DNA of 64,000 bases. Source: Streptomyces sp. WAC 01529. Its GTDB lineage: Bacteria > Actinomycetota > Actinomycetes > Streptomycetales > Streptomycetaceae. The translations under genes and the position numbers were made by a program. Position 1 is the first letter of the stretch; each line of letters begins with the position of its first letter. The stretch is from assembly GCF_003945545.1 (NCBI RefSeq), contig NZ_CP029617.1, positions 7,343,001 to 7,407,000 of the forward strand, read 5' to 3'. A model generated the notes under the pieces. The model did no database searches, had not been told where the DNA came from, and worked only from the letters and a program-made list of their open reading frames with translations. Below are positions 25,799 to 34,523 of the stretch, in pieces.

Positions 25799-26282
25799 AC
25801 CCCCGCGCATCGACATCCCCGAGGGGCGGGACGCCATCCCGTACGTGTGGGGCGAGATGGTCCCCGAGATCGGCGCGGCCGCGTCGGCCTTCTCCCTCGC
25901 GGTCTACGCCCATACGACCCTCGGGCTGCGGGAGTTCGAGGCGGCGCGGCTGCGCATCGCGCAGATCAACGGCTGCGCGTTCTGTCTGGACTGGCGCACC
26001 GAGCGCGACGGGCAGAAGGTCGAGGAGGAGTTCGCCGACGTCGTCAGCCAATGGCGCACCACCGACGCCTTCGACGACCGCACGAGGCTGGCCGCGGAGT
26101 ACGCCGAGCGGTACGCCCTGGACCACCACCACCTCGACGCGGAGTTCTGGACGCGGATGACCGCGCACTACAGCCAGGCCGAGATCGTGGAGCTGAGCAT
26201 GAGCATCGGCTCGTGGCTGGCGTTCGGCCGGCTCAACCATGTGCTCGGCCTCGACACGGTCTGCGTACTGCCCAAGCCCTGA
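25791..26282 (+). CDS. Carboxymuconolactone decarboxylase/AhpD-family protein
   Basis: 163 aa all-helical protein. The CxxC pair GCAFCLDW, preceded by RLRIAQINGC, is the AhpD-type redox centre, followed by the helix that carries the histidine. These proteins act as peroxidase-linked reductases or lactone enzymes. ATG at 25791 with GGAAGGAAG upstream overlaps the reductase gene, so the two are translated together. Confidence 0.88.
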   Translation: MGEPPRIDIPEGRDAIPYVWGEMVPEIGAAASAFSLAVYAHTTLGLREFEAARLRIAQINGCAFCLDWRTERDGQKVEEEFADVVSQWRTTDAFDDRTRLAAEYAERYALDHHHLDAEFWTRMTAHYSQAEIVELSMSIGSWLAFGRLNHVLGLDTVCVLPKP

Positions 26283-26301
26283 CGGCCACATACTGCCCGA
26301 G

Positions 26302-26316
26302 CCCTGACGGTCAGGG
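26302..26316. terminator. Bidirectional terminator-like hairpin
   Basis: CCCTGA and TCAGGG form a 6-bp stem with a 3-base loop between the converging CMD and cholesterol oxidase genes. There is no T run, as is common in this group. Confidence 0.5.
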
Positions 26317-26324
26317 GCGGGCGC

Positions 26325-27962
26325 TCAGAGATCGGTGGCGATGATCTTCTCGATGTTCCGCTCGGCGAGCGCCGTGATGGTCACGAACGGATTGACGCTG
26401 GTGTTGCCGGGGATCAGCGCGCCGTCGATGACGTAGAGGCCCGGATGGCCGTGCAGGCGCCCGTAGCCGTCGGTCGCCTTACCGAGGACCGCGCCGCCGA
26501 GCGGGTGGTAGGTGAGGTGGTCGCCCCAGATCTTGTACGTGCCGAAGAGGTCGGTGCGGTAGATCGTGCCCTCTTTGGCGTTGATCTTGTCGAAGATCGT
26601 CCTGGCGGCGTCGATGGAGGGCTGCTTCCAGGCGGTCTGCCAGTTCAGCTCGGCCCGCCCGGCCGCCGCGTTCCAGGAGAACTCGGCGCGGTGCGGGTTC
26701 TTGGTGATCGACAGATAGAACGACGCGTACGTCTCGATGCCCGTCGGCAGCGGCGCCACCTCGGCGAACGCGCCGCCCGCGGCCCAGTTGTCGATGCCGG
26801 CCGTGGGGATGGACGACTGGAGCGCGCCGGTGGCGTCCCACATGTGGTTGGCGCGCCCGCACATGACGTTGCCGTTGTCGCCCCAGCCCCTGCCGATCTC
26901 GCCGTTGAGGCGGGGCAGCGCGCCCGTCGCCCGCAGCTTGACCAGGAGCTTGCTGGTGCCGACGCTGCCCGCGGCGAAGAACACCTTGTCGGCCGTCATC
27001 TCCTTGGTGGCGACGGTCTCGCCGCTCGTGCTGATCTGGTCGATGGTGACCGTGTAGCCGCCGCCGGGCGCCGGGGCGACCGAGGTGACCTTGTGCAGCG
27101 GTGAGACGGTGACCCGGCCGGTCGCCTTCGCGCGGGCGAGATAGGTGTGCTGCAACGACTTCTTGCCGTGGTTGTTGCCGTAGAGGATCTCCCCGGCAAG
27201 TGCCGACCTGGTGGCGGTGCCCGCCTGTTCCCGCTCCATGTAGTCCCAGTCGTACACGTCGGGCACGAAGACGAAGGGGAAGCCGGAGCGCTGTGCGTGC
27301 TTGCGGCCGACCCGGGCGTACTGATAGCACTCGGCCGTCTCGAACCAGTCCGGGTCGATGGTGCTCACCCCGAGCCCCGCGTTGGCGCGCGGGTAGTAAG
27401 TCCCGTACATCTCCGCGGCGTTGACCATGGGAAGTACAGCGGCGAAGTTCTCCCGGCGGGGCGTGACCGCCATGCCGCCGTTGACCAGTGAGCCGCCGCC
27501 GACGCCCCGGCCCTGGTAGACGGTGATGCCGCCGAACTCCTCGGCGTCCAGGATCCCCGTGTGGCGCGGCACGTCCTTGTCGAGCGGGAAGCCGAGGAAG
27601 TTGCTCAGGGGCTGTTTGGTCCGGGTGCGCAGCCAGAAGGAGCGGACGTCCGGGCGTGTGGTGTTGGCGAAGATCTTGCCGTCGGAGCCAGGGGTGTCCC
27701 AGGCCATGCCCATCTCGGCCATGTGCACGTCGACGCCCGCCTCGGCGAGGCGCAGGGCGGCGACGGCGCCGCCGTAGCCGGTGCCGATCACCAGGGCGGG
27801 GACGCGGGCGCCGTCGAGGGCGCGGGCCGGGGTGGCGGCGTGGGCCGGTGCGGTGGTGTGGCCCGCGAGCGTGACGGCCCCGAGAATGGAACTCGTTCCT
27901 GTGATGAATCTTCGACGTGACAGCCCATCAGAAGCCTTGTGTGCCTTGGGTTCTTGGTTCAT
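26325..27962 (-). CDS. choA: Secreted cholesterol oxidase (GMC family)
   Basis: 545 aa. ATG at 27962 with GAGGAAG upstream. A Tat signal SRRRFITGTSSILGAVTLAG runs to about residue 43, then the FAD motif VIGTGYGGAVAALRLAEAG. Active-site residues align with Streptomyces ChoA: Glu401 in AFAEVAPLP, His486 in HPLGG and Asn524 in SVNPFVTITALAERN; the 38-residue His-Asn spacing equals that recalled for the known enzyme (His447, Asn485). Oxidises and isomerises cholesterol to cholest-4-en-3-one outside the cell. The P450 gene that precedes choA in some strains is absent. Confidence 0.94.
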   Translation of the reverse strand: MNQEPKAHKASDGLSRRRFITGTSSILGAVTLAGHTTAPAHAATPARALDGARVPALVIGTGYGGAVAALRLAEAGVDVHMAEMGMAWDTPGSDGKIFANTTRPDVRSFWLRTRTKQPLSNFLGFPLDKDVPRHTGILDAEEFGGITVYQGRGVGGGSLVNGGMAVTPRRENFAAVLPMVNAAEMYGTYYPRANAGLGVSTIDPDWFETAECYQYARVGRKHAQRSGFPFVFVPDVYDWDYMEREQAGTATRSALAGEILYGNNHGKKSLQHTYLARAKATGRVTVSPLHKVTSVAPAPGGGYTVTIDQISTSGETVATKEMTADKVFFAAGSVGTSKLLVKLRATGALPRLNGEIGRGWGDNGNVMCGRANHMWDATGALQSSIPTAGIDNWAAGGAFAEVAPLPTGIETYASFYLSITKNPHRAEFSWNAAAGRAELNWQTAWKQPSIDAARTIFDKINAKEGTIYRTDLFGTYKIWGDHLTYHPLGGAVLGKATDGYGRLHGHPGLYVIDGALIPGNTSVNPFVTITALAERNIEKIIATDL

Positions 27963-28066
27963 GTGATCTTCCTCACGTTTGGCGGAATCGAAACGAGTTC
28001 TACTGCTGCCCGCATGGGAAGTCACGACATACCTAAAAGTAACTTCTGTCCGATCTCGTCTGCCGC

Positions 28067-28975
28067 TCAGAGGGCGCCCAGCGCCGTCCGCAGGCGGGTG
28101 AGAAGTGCTCTGGCCGCAGGCGTGGGAGGGCCGTCCTTCCGCCACGTCAGGGCCATCCGCCCGCGTGGACGCGGGGCGGTGAGCGCGACGGTGCGCAGGC
28201 CCAGGGCGGCCACCATCTCCTCGGGCAGGGCGGGCAGTACCGCCACACCCAGGCCCCGCGCGGCCAGCCGGATCAGGACGTCGGGGGAGGCCGCCTCGAA
28301 GGCGATGCGCGGGCTGAACCCCGCCTCGGCGCACGCCCCTTCGAGCACTCCGCGCAGGCCGGTGCCGCGCGGCAGGCTGATCAGCGGCCTGTCCGACAGC
28401 TCGGCCAGCGGCACCTCGGCGCGGCCCCCGGGGCGCAGGAGCGGGTCGCCGGAAGCCACCACGGCGACCAGCGGCTCGTCGACCACGACGTCGAGGGCCA
28501 CATCCGGCGGCGGCTCCTCCGCCGTGAGGCCCAGCAGCGCGATGTCCAGCTCGCCCCGCCGCAGCGCGGCCAGCATCCGGTCGGAGGTGTCCTCGGTGAG
28601 CGAGATCTCGACCTTCGGATACGCGTCATGGAAGTCGGCGATCACGGACACCACGTCGAACTCGTGCAGGGCGGCGCCCGACACCAGACCGAGCGTGACC
28701 TGGCCCCGCAGCAACCCCGTGAACTCGTCCGCCGTGCCGCGCACCCCCTCGGCGGCGGCGAGCGCGGCCCGCGCGAACGGCAGCACGGCCCGGCCCACCT
28801 CCGTCGGTGTCACCGTACGACCACCGCGGTCGAGAAGGCGGTGGCCCAACTCCCTTTCGAGGCCGCGGATTTGCGCGCTCACACCGGGCTGCGCCAGATG
28901 CAGCCGGGCGGCGGCACGGGTGAAGTTGGCCTCCTCGACCACGGCCACGAAGTACTGGAGTTGCCGGAGTTCCAT
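28067..28975 (-). CDS. LysR-family transcriptional regulator
   Basis: 302 aa, full length. N-terminal winged HTH MELRQLQYFVAVVEEANFTRAAARLHLAQPGVSAQIRGLE, then a two-lobed periplasmic-binding-like effector domain (about 90-295) with LGLVSGAALHEFDVV and GLGVAVLPALP. Divergent from the DinB-like gene at 29046 with 70 bases between, so that gene is the probable target, along with itself. Confidence 0.9.
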   Translation of the reverse strand: MELRQLQYFVAVVEEANFTRAAARLHLAQPGVSAQIRGLERELGHRLLDRGGRTVTPTEVGRAVLPFARAALAAAEGVRGTADEFTGLLRGQVTLGLVSGAALHEFDVVSVIADFHDAYPKVEISLTEDTSDRMLAALRRGELDIALLGLTAEEPPPDVALDVVVDEPLVAVVASGDPLLRPGGRAEVPLAELSDRPLISLPRGTGLRGVLEGACAEAGFSPRIAFEAASPDVLIRLAARGLGVAVLPALPEEMVAALGLRTVALTAPRPRGRMALTWRKDGPPTPAARALLTRLRTALGAL

Positions 28976-29045
28976 AACTGACGATGCTAGTGGCGAGAAC
29001 AGAAAGCTCTTGGACTTATGGCCGGACCTTGATCACCCTGGAGCC

Positions 29046-29687
29046 ATGGGGAAGACGACAGAGGACGAGACCCGCATACGCGCCGAGATCGCCGCCGAAC
29101 GCCGGGAACTCGCCGACTGCTTCGACGGGTTGAGCCCCGCCCAGTGGGACGCACCCTCGCTCTGCGCGGGCTGGCGCGTACGCGAAGTCGTCGCGCACAT
29201 GTCCCTCGGTTTCCGCCATTCGCTGCCCAGGACCCTCCTTGAGATCGTCAAGGCCCGCGGCAGCCTGCACCGCATGACGGACCGCTGCGCCCGCGCGGAC
29301 GCCGCCGCCTTCACGACCGCCCAACTCGCCGCATCGATAAGGGATAACGCGCACCACCCGTGGACGCCTCCGGTCGGCGGCTACACGTCGGCGTTGGGCC
29401 ACGACGTGGTCCACGGCCTCGACGTCACGGTCGCCCTCGGCCTGGAGCGCGCGGTGCCGGTCGAGCGCGTACGCATCCCCCTGGGGGCCGTCGACAGGAA
29501 GAGCCTCACATTCTTCGGGGCCGATCTCACCGGTGTCGCGCTGCACGCCGACGACCTCGACTGGTCGTACGGCAGCGGCGCCCCCGTGCGGGGCGAGGCG
29601 CAGGACCTGCTGCTCGTCGCGTTCGGCCGCAAGGTGCCTCCGGGCAGGCTCCGCGGTGAGGGGTGCGAGCGGTACGTCCTGAGGTGA
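29046..29687 (+). CDS. Maleylpyruvate isomerase/DinB-like family protein
   Basis: 213 aa. The N-terminal four-helix part has the metal motif GWRVREVVAHMSLGFRHS, and a later LGHDVVHGLDVTVALG supplies further histidines, as in the mycothiol-dependent maleylpyruvate isomerase (TIGR03083) family. A C-terminal domain follows. Such proteins bind a divalent metal and often mycothiol. ATG at 29046; no strong ribosome-binding site. Likely controlled by the divergent LysR protein. Reaction unknown. Confidence 0.82.
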   Translation: MGKTTEDETRIRAEIAAERRELADCFDGLSPAQWDAPSLCAGWRVREVVAHMSLGFRHSLPRTLLEIVKARGSLHRMTDRCARADAAAFTTAQLAASIRDNAHHPWTPPVGGYTSALGHDVVHGLDVTVALGLERAVPVERVRIPLGAVDRKSLTFFGADLTGVALHADDLDWSYGSGAPVRGEAQDLLLVAFGRKVPPGRLRGEGCERYVLR

Positions 29688-29781
29688 ACGAGCAGTACGA
29701 GGGGGCCAGTTGTCACAAAAGGGCCTGTTGGATACGTCGCAGATGCGACCTACTCTGGATAGCCGCCTGAAAGGGAGTCGC

Positions 29782-31437
29782 ATGAGCGGAAGCATCGAGC
29801 GCACCGGGCCGAGCGGACGACCAGGGCGACCGGGGCGGCCCGGCAGGGGCGAGCGGGTCGCGGACTGGGCGGATGGCCGCCTCGGCCTCCACACCCTGGC
29901 CAAGAGCAATATGCGCAAGGTCTTCCCGGACCACTGGTCGTTCATGTTCGGCGAGATCTGCCTCTACAGCTTCCTGATCCTGATCCTCACCGGCACCTAT
30001 CTGACCCTCTTCTTCGAACCGAGCATGGCCGAGGTCACCTACGACGGGCCGTATGTGCCGCTCAAGGGTCTCCAGGTGTCCCGGGCCTTCGAGTCGACGC
30101 TGGAGATCAGCCTGGAGGTGCGCGGCGGTCTGCTGATCCGGCAGATCCACCACTGGGCGGCGATCGTCTTCGTCGCGGGCATGATGGTCCACATGATGCG
30201 GGTGTTCTTCACCGGCGCCTTCCGCAAGCCGCGCGAGATCAACTGGCTCTTCGGCTGGACTCTGCTGATGCTCGCCATCATCACCGGGCTCACCGGATAC
30301 TCGCTCCCGGACGACCTGCTCTCCGGCACAGGCGTCCGCTTCGCGCACGGCGCGATCCTCTCGATCCCCGTGGTGGGGACGTATCTCGCCTTCTTCCTGT
30401 TCGGCGGGGAGTTCCCGGGCGAGGACATCGTGGCGCGGTTCTACCCGATCCACATCCTGCTGCTGCCGGGCATCATGCTCGGGCTGGTCGTGGCCCACCT
30501 GATCCTGGTCTTCTACCACAAGCACACCCAGTTCGGCGGGCCGGGAAAGACCGAGAAGAACGTGGTCGGCGCCCCGTTCCTGCCCGTCTACATCGCCAAG
30601 GCGGGCGGCTTCTTCTTCCTCGTCTTCGGCGTGCTCGCGATCATGGGCGCGGTCGCCTCCATCAACCCCGTCTGGGCGATCGGCCCCTACCGCCCCGACA
30701 CGGTCTCCACCGGCGCCCAGCCCGACTGGTACCTCGGCTTCTCCGAGGGGCTGATCCGGGTGATGCCCGCCTGGGAGATCAACATCTGGGGGCACACGCT
30801 CGCCCTGGGCGTCTTCATCCCGTTCGCGCTCTTCCCGCTGATCATGATGGCGATCGCGGTCTATCCGTTCGTCGAGGCCTGGGTCACGGGCGACAAGCGG
30901 GAGCACCACATCGCGGACCGGCCCCGCAACACACCCGTGCGCACCGGGTTCGGCGTCGCCTGGCTGACGCTGTACTTCGTACTGCTGATCGGCGGCGGCA
31001 ACGACATCGTCGCCACGCACTTCCACCTGTCGATCAACGTCATCACGTGGTTCGTGCGGATCGCCTTCTTCGTGGCGCCCGTCCTCGCCTTCGTCATCAC
31101 CCACCGGATCTGCCTCGGCCTCCAGCACAGGGACCGCGAGAAGGTCCTGCACGGCAGGGAGAGCGGCACCATCAAACGCCTCCCGCACGGCGAGTACGTC
31201 GAGATCCACGAGCCCCTGCCGCAGGCGGAGTTGTACCGCCTGACCGCCCACGAACAGCCCCAGCCCTACGAGATAGGCCCCCTGGTCGACGCCAACGGCG
31301 TGGTCCGCAAGGTCCCCCGCTCCGCACGCGTGCGCTCGCGCCTCTCCCGCGCCATGTACGGCCCCAAGGCGCAGGTGCCCAAGGCGACGGCGGAGGAGTA
31401 CCTGGCGATCCAGCGGGGCGAGGGAGATCACCACTGA
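29782..31437 (+). CDS. Cytochrome b subunit of the bc1 complex, orphan QcrB paralogue
   Basis: 551 aa. Haem-ligand histidines lie in RQIHHWAAIVFVAGMMVHMMR and later helices (FAHGA, VVAHLILVFYHKHT). The quinol-site PDWY-type motif is AQPDWYLGF. About nine membrane helices and a C-terminal tail typical of actinobacterial QcrB. ATG at 29782 has AAGGGAG; earlier in-frame starts lack support. No qcrA, qcrC or ctaE beside it, so this is a stand-alone copy rather than the main respiratory operon. May replace QcrB under some conditions. Confidence 0.88.
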   Translation: MSGSIERTGPSGRPGRPGRPGRGERVADWADGRLGLHTLAKSNMRKVFPDHWSFMFGEICLYSFLILILTGTYLTLFFEPSMAEVTYDGPYVPLKGLQVSRAFESTLEISLEVRGGLLIRQIHHWAAIVFVAGMMVHMMRVFFTGAFRKPREINWLFGWTLLMLAIITGLTGYSLPDDLLSGTGVRFAHGAILSIPVVGTYLAFFLFGGEFPGEDIVARFYPIHILLLPGIMLGLVVAHLILVFYHKHTQFGGPGKTEKNVVGAPFLPVYIAKAGGFFFLVFGVLAIMGAVASINPVWAIGPYRPDTVSTGAQPDWYLGFSEGLIRVMPAWEINIWGHTLALGVFIPFALFPLIMMAIAVYPFVEAWVTGDKREHHIADRPRNTPVRTGFGVAWLTLYFVLLIGGGNDIVATHFHLSINVITWFVRIAFFVAPVLAFVITHRICLGLQHRDREKVLHGRESGTIKRLPHGEYVEIHEPLPQAELYRLTAHEQPQPYEIGPLVDANGVVRKVPRSARVRSRLSRAMYGPKAQVPKATAEEYLAIQRGEGDHH

Positions 31438-31489
31438 CGATCGGTACCGAAGATCACCACTGGCGGGGCAACTCGGTTAGCCTCGCACG

Positions 31490-32362
31490 GTGATGGCATC
31501 CGAGAGCACTCCGAAGCTACTGGCGATCAGCGACCTGCACGTCGCGTACGCGGAGAACAGGAAGTACGTCGAGTCCATCCGGCCGGAGACGGACGGGGAC
31601 TGGCTGATCGTCGCCGGTGACGTGGCCGAACGCATGGCCGACATCGAATGGACGCTGCGCACGCTCGCCGCGCGGTTCGCCAAGGTGGTGTGGTCGCCCG
31701 GCAACCACGAGCTGTGGACCCCCAAGGAGGACCCGGTCCAGCTGCGCGGCGAGGAGCGCTACCAGCACCTCGTCGCGCTCTGCCGCGAGCTGGGCGTCGC
31801 CACCCCCGAGGACCCCTATCCGGTGTGGCGCGGCGCCGGTGGGCCCGTCGCCGTCGCCCCTCTGTTCCTCCTCTACGACTACAGCTTCCGCCCCGAGGGG
31901 ACGCACACCAAGGAGGAGGCCCTCGCGGTCGCGCACGAGTCGGGCGTCGTCTGCACCGACGAGTACTTCCTGCACCCCGACCCCTACGCGACCCGCGACG
32001 ACTGGTCCCGGGCCCGGGTCAAGCTCACCGAGGAGCGCCTCGCGGAGCGGCCCGCAGGCATGCCCACCGTCCTCATCAACCACTGGCCCCTGCTGCGCGA
32101 GCCCACCCGGATCCTGCGCTACCCCGAGTTCGCCCTGTGGTGCGGCACCGAGCTGACCGCGGACTGGCACGTGAAGTACGACGCGGCGGCCGTCGTCTAC
32201 GGCCATCTGCACATCCCGCGCACCACCTGGCACGACGGCGTGCCGCACGTGGAGGCCTCCGTCGGCTACCCGCGCGAGTGGCGCCGGGACTTCCACCCCG
32301 ACCCGCACCTGCGGCAGATCCTGCCGGCGCCGACGCCGCCGAAGGGCGAGTCGAAGGGCTGA
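31490..32362 (+). CDS. Calcineurin-like metallophosphoesterase
   Basis: 290 aa. All metal-binding motifs are present in order: ISDLHVAYA, IVAGDVAERM, WSPGNHELW, INHWP and YGHLHIPRT. Cytoplasmic, substrate unknown; related Streptomyces genes often stand next to a phosphopantetheinyl transferase, which is not seen here. Tandem GTG-ATG starts at 31490/31493 lie 6 bases after TAGCCT (31478-31483) with no ribosome-binding site, so it is probably leaderless. Confidence 0.9.
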   Translation: MMASESTPKLLAISDLHVAYAENRKYVESIRPETDGDWLIVAGDVAERMADIEWTLRTLAARFAKVVWSPGNHELWTPKEDPVQLRGEERYQHLVALCRELGVATPEDPYPVWRGAGGPVAVAPLFLLYDYSFRPEGTHTKEEALAVAHESGVVCTDEYFLHPDPYATRDDWSRARVKLTEERLAERPAGMPTVLINHWPLLREPTRILRYPEFALWCGTELTADWHVKYDAAAVVYGHLHIPRTTWHDGVPHVEASVGYPREWRRDFHPDPHLRQILPAPTPPKGESKG

Positions 32363-32485
32363 GCCGAAGGGCTGAGCGGAGGCCGGGCGCGCGGGCGGCT
32401 GCCCCTGGGCGGAGGCGAGGGCCGTTGTCAGTGCCTCCCCATAGAGTGAAATCACTCGGTAAGCCTGGGGAGAAGGAGCAGCAGC

Positions 32486-33544
32486 ATGTCCGCAAACAGG
32501 ATTCAGCACAAGGTGAATCACGTCGCGCTGGTAGTGGACGCTTCCGGTTCCATGCGTCCGCACGAGAATCAACTCGTGCGCGTCGTGGACGAGTTCGTGG
32601 CGGGGCTGAAAGCCGAATCGGACAGCCTCGGCCACGAAACCCGTATCAGCCTCTACTCCTTCGACCACAGGGTGGAGAATCTGGTCTGGGACATGGACGT
32701 GAAGCACCTGCCGTCGATGCGGGGCCTTTACCGGGTGAACAACGGGGCGACGGCACTCATCGAGGCTTCCCTGAAGTCCCTGGACGACCTGGGGCACATA
32801 TGGGAGGAGTACGGCGAGCACAGCTTCCTGCAGATCGTGGTGACGGACGGCGAGGAGAACGCCTCCGGCGGCGACCGGCGCCACGACGGCGACATGACCA
32901 TCCTCGGCCCCTGGCTCGACAGGATCACGGCGAAGATGGGCGGACTGCCCGGCCACTGGACCTCCGCGATCCTCGTCCCGAACTCCCTGGCCAAGCGCAC
33001 CGCCCAGAACTACGGCTTCCCGGCCGGGAACATCGCCATCTGGGACGCGGACTCGAAGGAGGGCGTCGAGGAGGCGATAGGCACCGTGCGCGCCGCCGCC
33101 ACCAGCTTCCTGCGGGCCCGCGAGCAGGGCGTGCGCGGCACGAAGAACCTGTTCGCCGTCGGCCAGGACATATCGATCGACGAGGTCCGGGCGAACCTCG
33201 AACCGATTCCGGCGAACAAGTACCGGCTCTTGAAGGTCGACAAGGAGGTCGAGATCCGTCCCTTCGTCGACTCACATCCGGGTGTGACGTACGAACGCGG
33301 TGCGTGCTATTACCAATTGGGCGCCCGCGCCCAGGTCCAGCCGAACAAGGAAGTCATCGTGGTGGAGAAGGACACCGATCGCGCCTACACGGGCGACGCG
33401 GCACGCAGCCTTCTGTTCGGTACGGGAATTCAGGGAACCGTCTCGGTAAAGGCGGGCAACAATCCCAAGCTGGAGGTCTATGTGCAGAGCCGTTCGGTGA
33501 ACAGGAAACTGAAGCCGAATACGCGCCTGCTCATCATGCTCTGA
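32486..33544 (+). CDS. von Willebrand factor A (vWA) domain protein
   Basis: 352 aa. MIDAS motif VDASGSMRPH at residues about 17-26, a Thr in the loop NNGATALIEA and the third Asp in VVTDGEENAS; an intact metal site for protein binding. The C-terminal third is beta-rich (GVTYERGACYYQLGARAQ and LLFGTGIQGTVSVKAGNN) and unknown. No signal peptide or membrane span. Strong ribosome-binding site AAGGAG before ATG at 32486. The base composition is slightly less GC-rich at both ends than in the neighbours. Function unknown. Confidence 0.85.
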   Translation: MSANRIQHKVNHVALVVDASGSMRPHENQLVRVVDEFVAGLKAESDSLGHETRISLYSFDHRVENLVWDMDVKHLPSMRGLYRVNNGATALIEASLKSLDDLGHIWEEYGEHSFLQIVVTDGEENASGGDRRHDGDMTILGPWLDRITAKMGGLPGHWTSAILVPNSLAKRTAQNYGFPAGNIAIWDADSKEGVEEAIGTVRAAATSFLRAREQGVRGTKNLFAVGQDISIDEVRANLEPIPANKYRLLKVDKEVEIRPFVDSHPGVTYERGACYYQLGARAQVQPNKEVIVVEKDTDRAYTGDAARSLLFGTGIQGTVSVKAGNNPKLEVYVQSRSVNRKLKPNTRLLIML

Positions 33545-33554
33545 GCAATACCCC

Positions 33555-34307
33555 TCAGGCGTCGACGGCCACCAGCTCCCAGGGGCTCGGCCCGGTGCCT
33601 TCGCACCAGGCCTCAAGCTCCGCGCCGTTCACGCAGACTATTCCGCACTGCTGCGCGTATTCCAGGGCGGGGGCGGTGAAGTCGCTCGTCGTCACGAGCG
33701 CCGCGACGTCGGCCTCGTGGACGGTGAAGCAGGTGCCGCCGAAGCGCTGGAGGTCCTGGGAGCCGACCTTGTTCTCCTCGCCGTAGCGCTTGCACTGGAT
33801 GACGATCCGGCGCCCGTCGGGGGACACCGCCAGGACATCCGCGCCCAAGTCGCAGGCGCCGCCCACCACAGCCACCTCGTGGCACGCGTCACGGACGCAC
33901 AGGTCGGCTATGGCCTGCTCGAAGCCGTCGGCGTCGAGTGCGGTGTAGTCGACCCGTGTCCTCTCCTCGTCCTCGACGACGAGGGCGGCGGGCGCGCCCC
34001 GCGGCGGTTCGAGGATCTCGGAGGCCTGCTCGGCCGCCTCGTCCAGGACCTCGGCGGCGCGGCGCGCGTACCGCGCCGCGGAGAAGCGGCGCCACCTGGA
34101 CCGGCCCAGGAAGGCGGCGGCGAGGCCCACGGTGATGAGTGAGCCGATCCACAGCGGCCTGCTCTCGGCCATGTGCGCCGCGGCGCGGACCAGGAACACC
34201 GCGCCGCACAGGATGACGGCCAGGAGGACGAAGAACAGGGCGGTCGCGCGCAGATCGAAGCGCCGCCGACGGTCTCTGCGTCGAACGGGGCGCGTGGGTA
34301 CGGTCAT
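33555..34307 (-). CDS. Membrane-anchored Mrr-like restriction endonuclease domain protein
   Basis: 250 aa. A basic N-terminus, then two membrane helices (LRATALFFVLLAVILCGAVF and LWIGSLITVGLAAAF). The C-terminal half is an Mrr-cat fold with the D-(Q)xK motif in LGADVLAVSPDGRRIVIQCKRYGEENKVG. Position on the membrane makes classic restriction unlikely; the nuclease motif appears intact. Convergent with the vWA gene, 10 bases apart. ATG at 34307 follows GGGAG. Confidence 0.85.
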   Translation of the reverse strand: MTVPTRPVRRRDRRRRFDLRATALFFVLLAVILCGAVFLVRAAAHMAESRPLWIGSLITVGLAAAFLGRSRWRRFSAARYARRAAEVLDEAAEQASEILEPPRGAPAALVVEDEERTRVDYTALDADGFEQAIADLCVRDACHEVAVVGGACDLGADVLAVSPDGRRIVIQCKRYGEENKVGSQDLQRFGGTCFTVHEADVAALVTTSDFTAPALEYAQQCGIVCVNGAELEAWCEGTGPSPWELVAVDA

Positions 34308-34413
34308 TGCACTCCCTCACGGTGGACGCCTCGGCGGACGCCGGCGAAGATCACTCGTTTCCGGATGCCCAAGATCGACACGGCTAAAAGGGCGTTCGGT
34401 GAGGTGTGGGGAG

Positions 34414-34448
34414 TGACTGATGCGTCAGTCAGTTTGGCAATCGTGCCA
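34414..34448. promoter_or_regulatory. Operator candidates for the XRE-TetR regulator
   Basis: TGACTGATGCGTCAGTCA (34414-34431) is a perfect inverted repeat with 7-base arms and 4-base spacer, the classic TetR-operator layout. A second dyad, TGGCAATCGTGCCA (34435-34448), follows at once. Both lie between the divergent nuclease and regulator genes, about 80-110 bases before the regulator start. Confidence 0.65.
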
Positions 34449-34523
34449 GGTGGGCGTGGGGTGAGCCGTTTTTGGGCGTGCTTGTGTTGTGATTATCGCA
34501 ACGCATATGTACCGTGGCCCACC

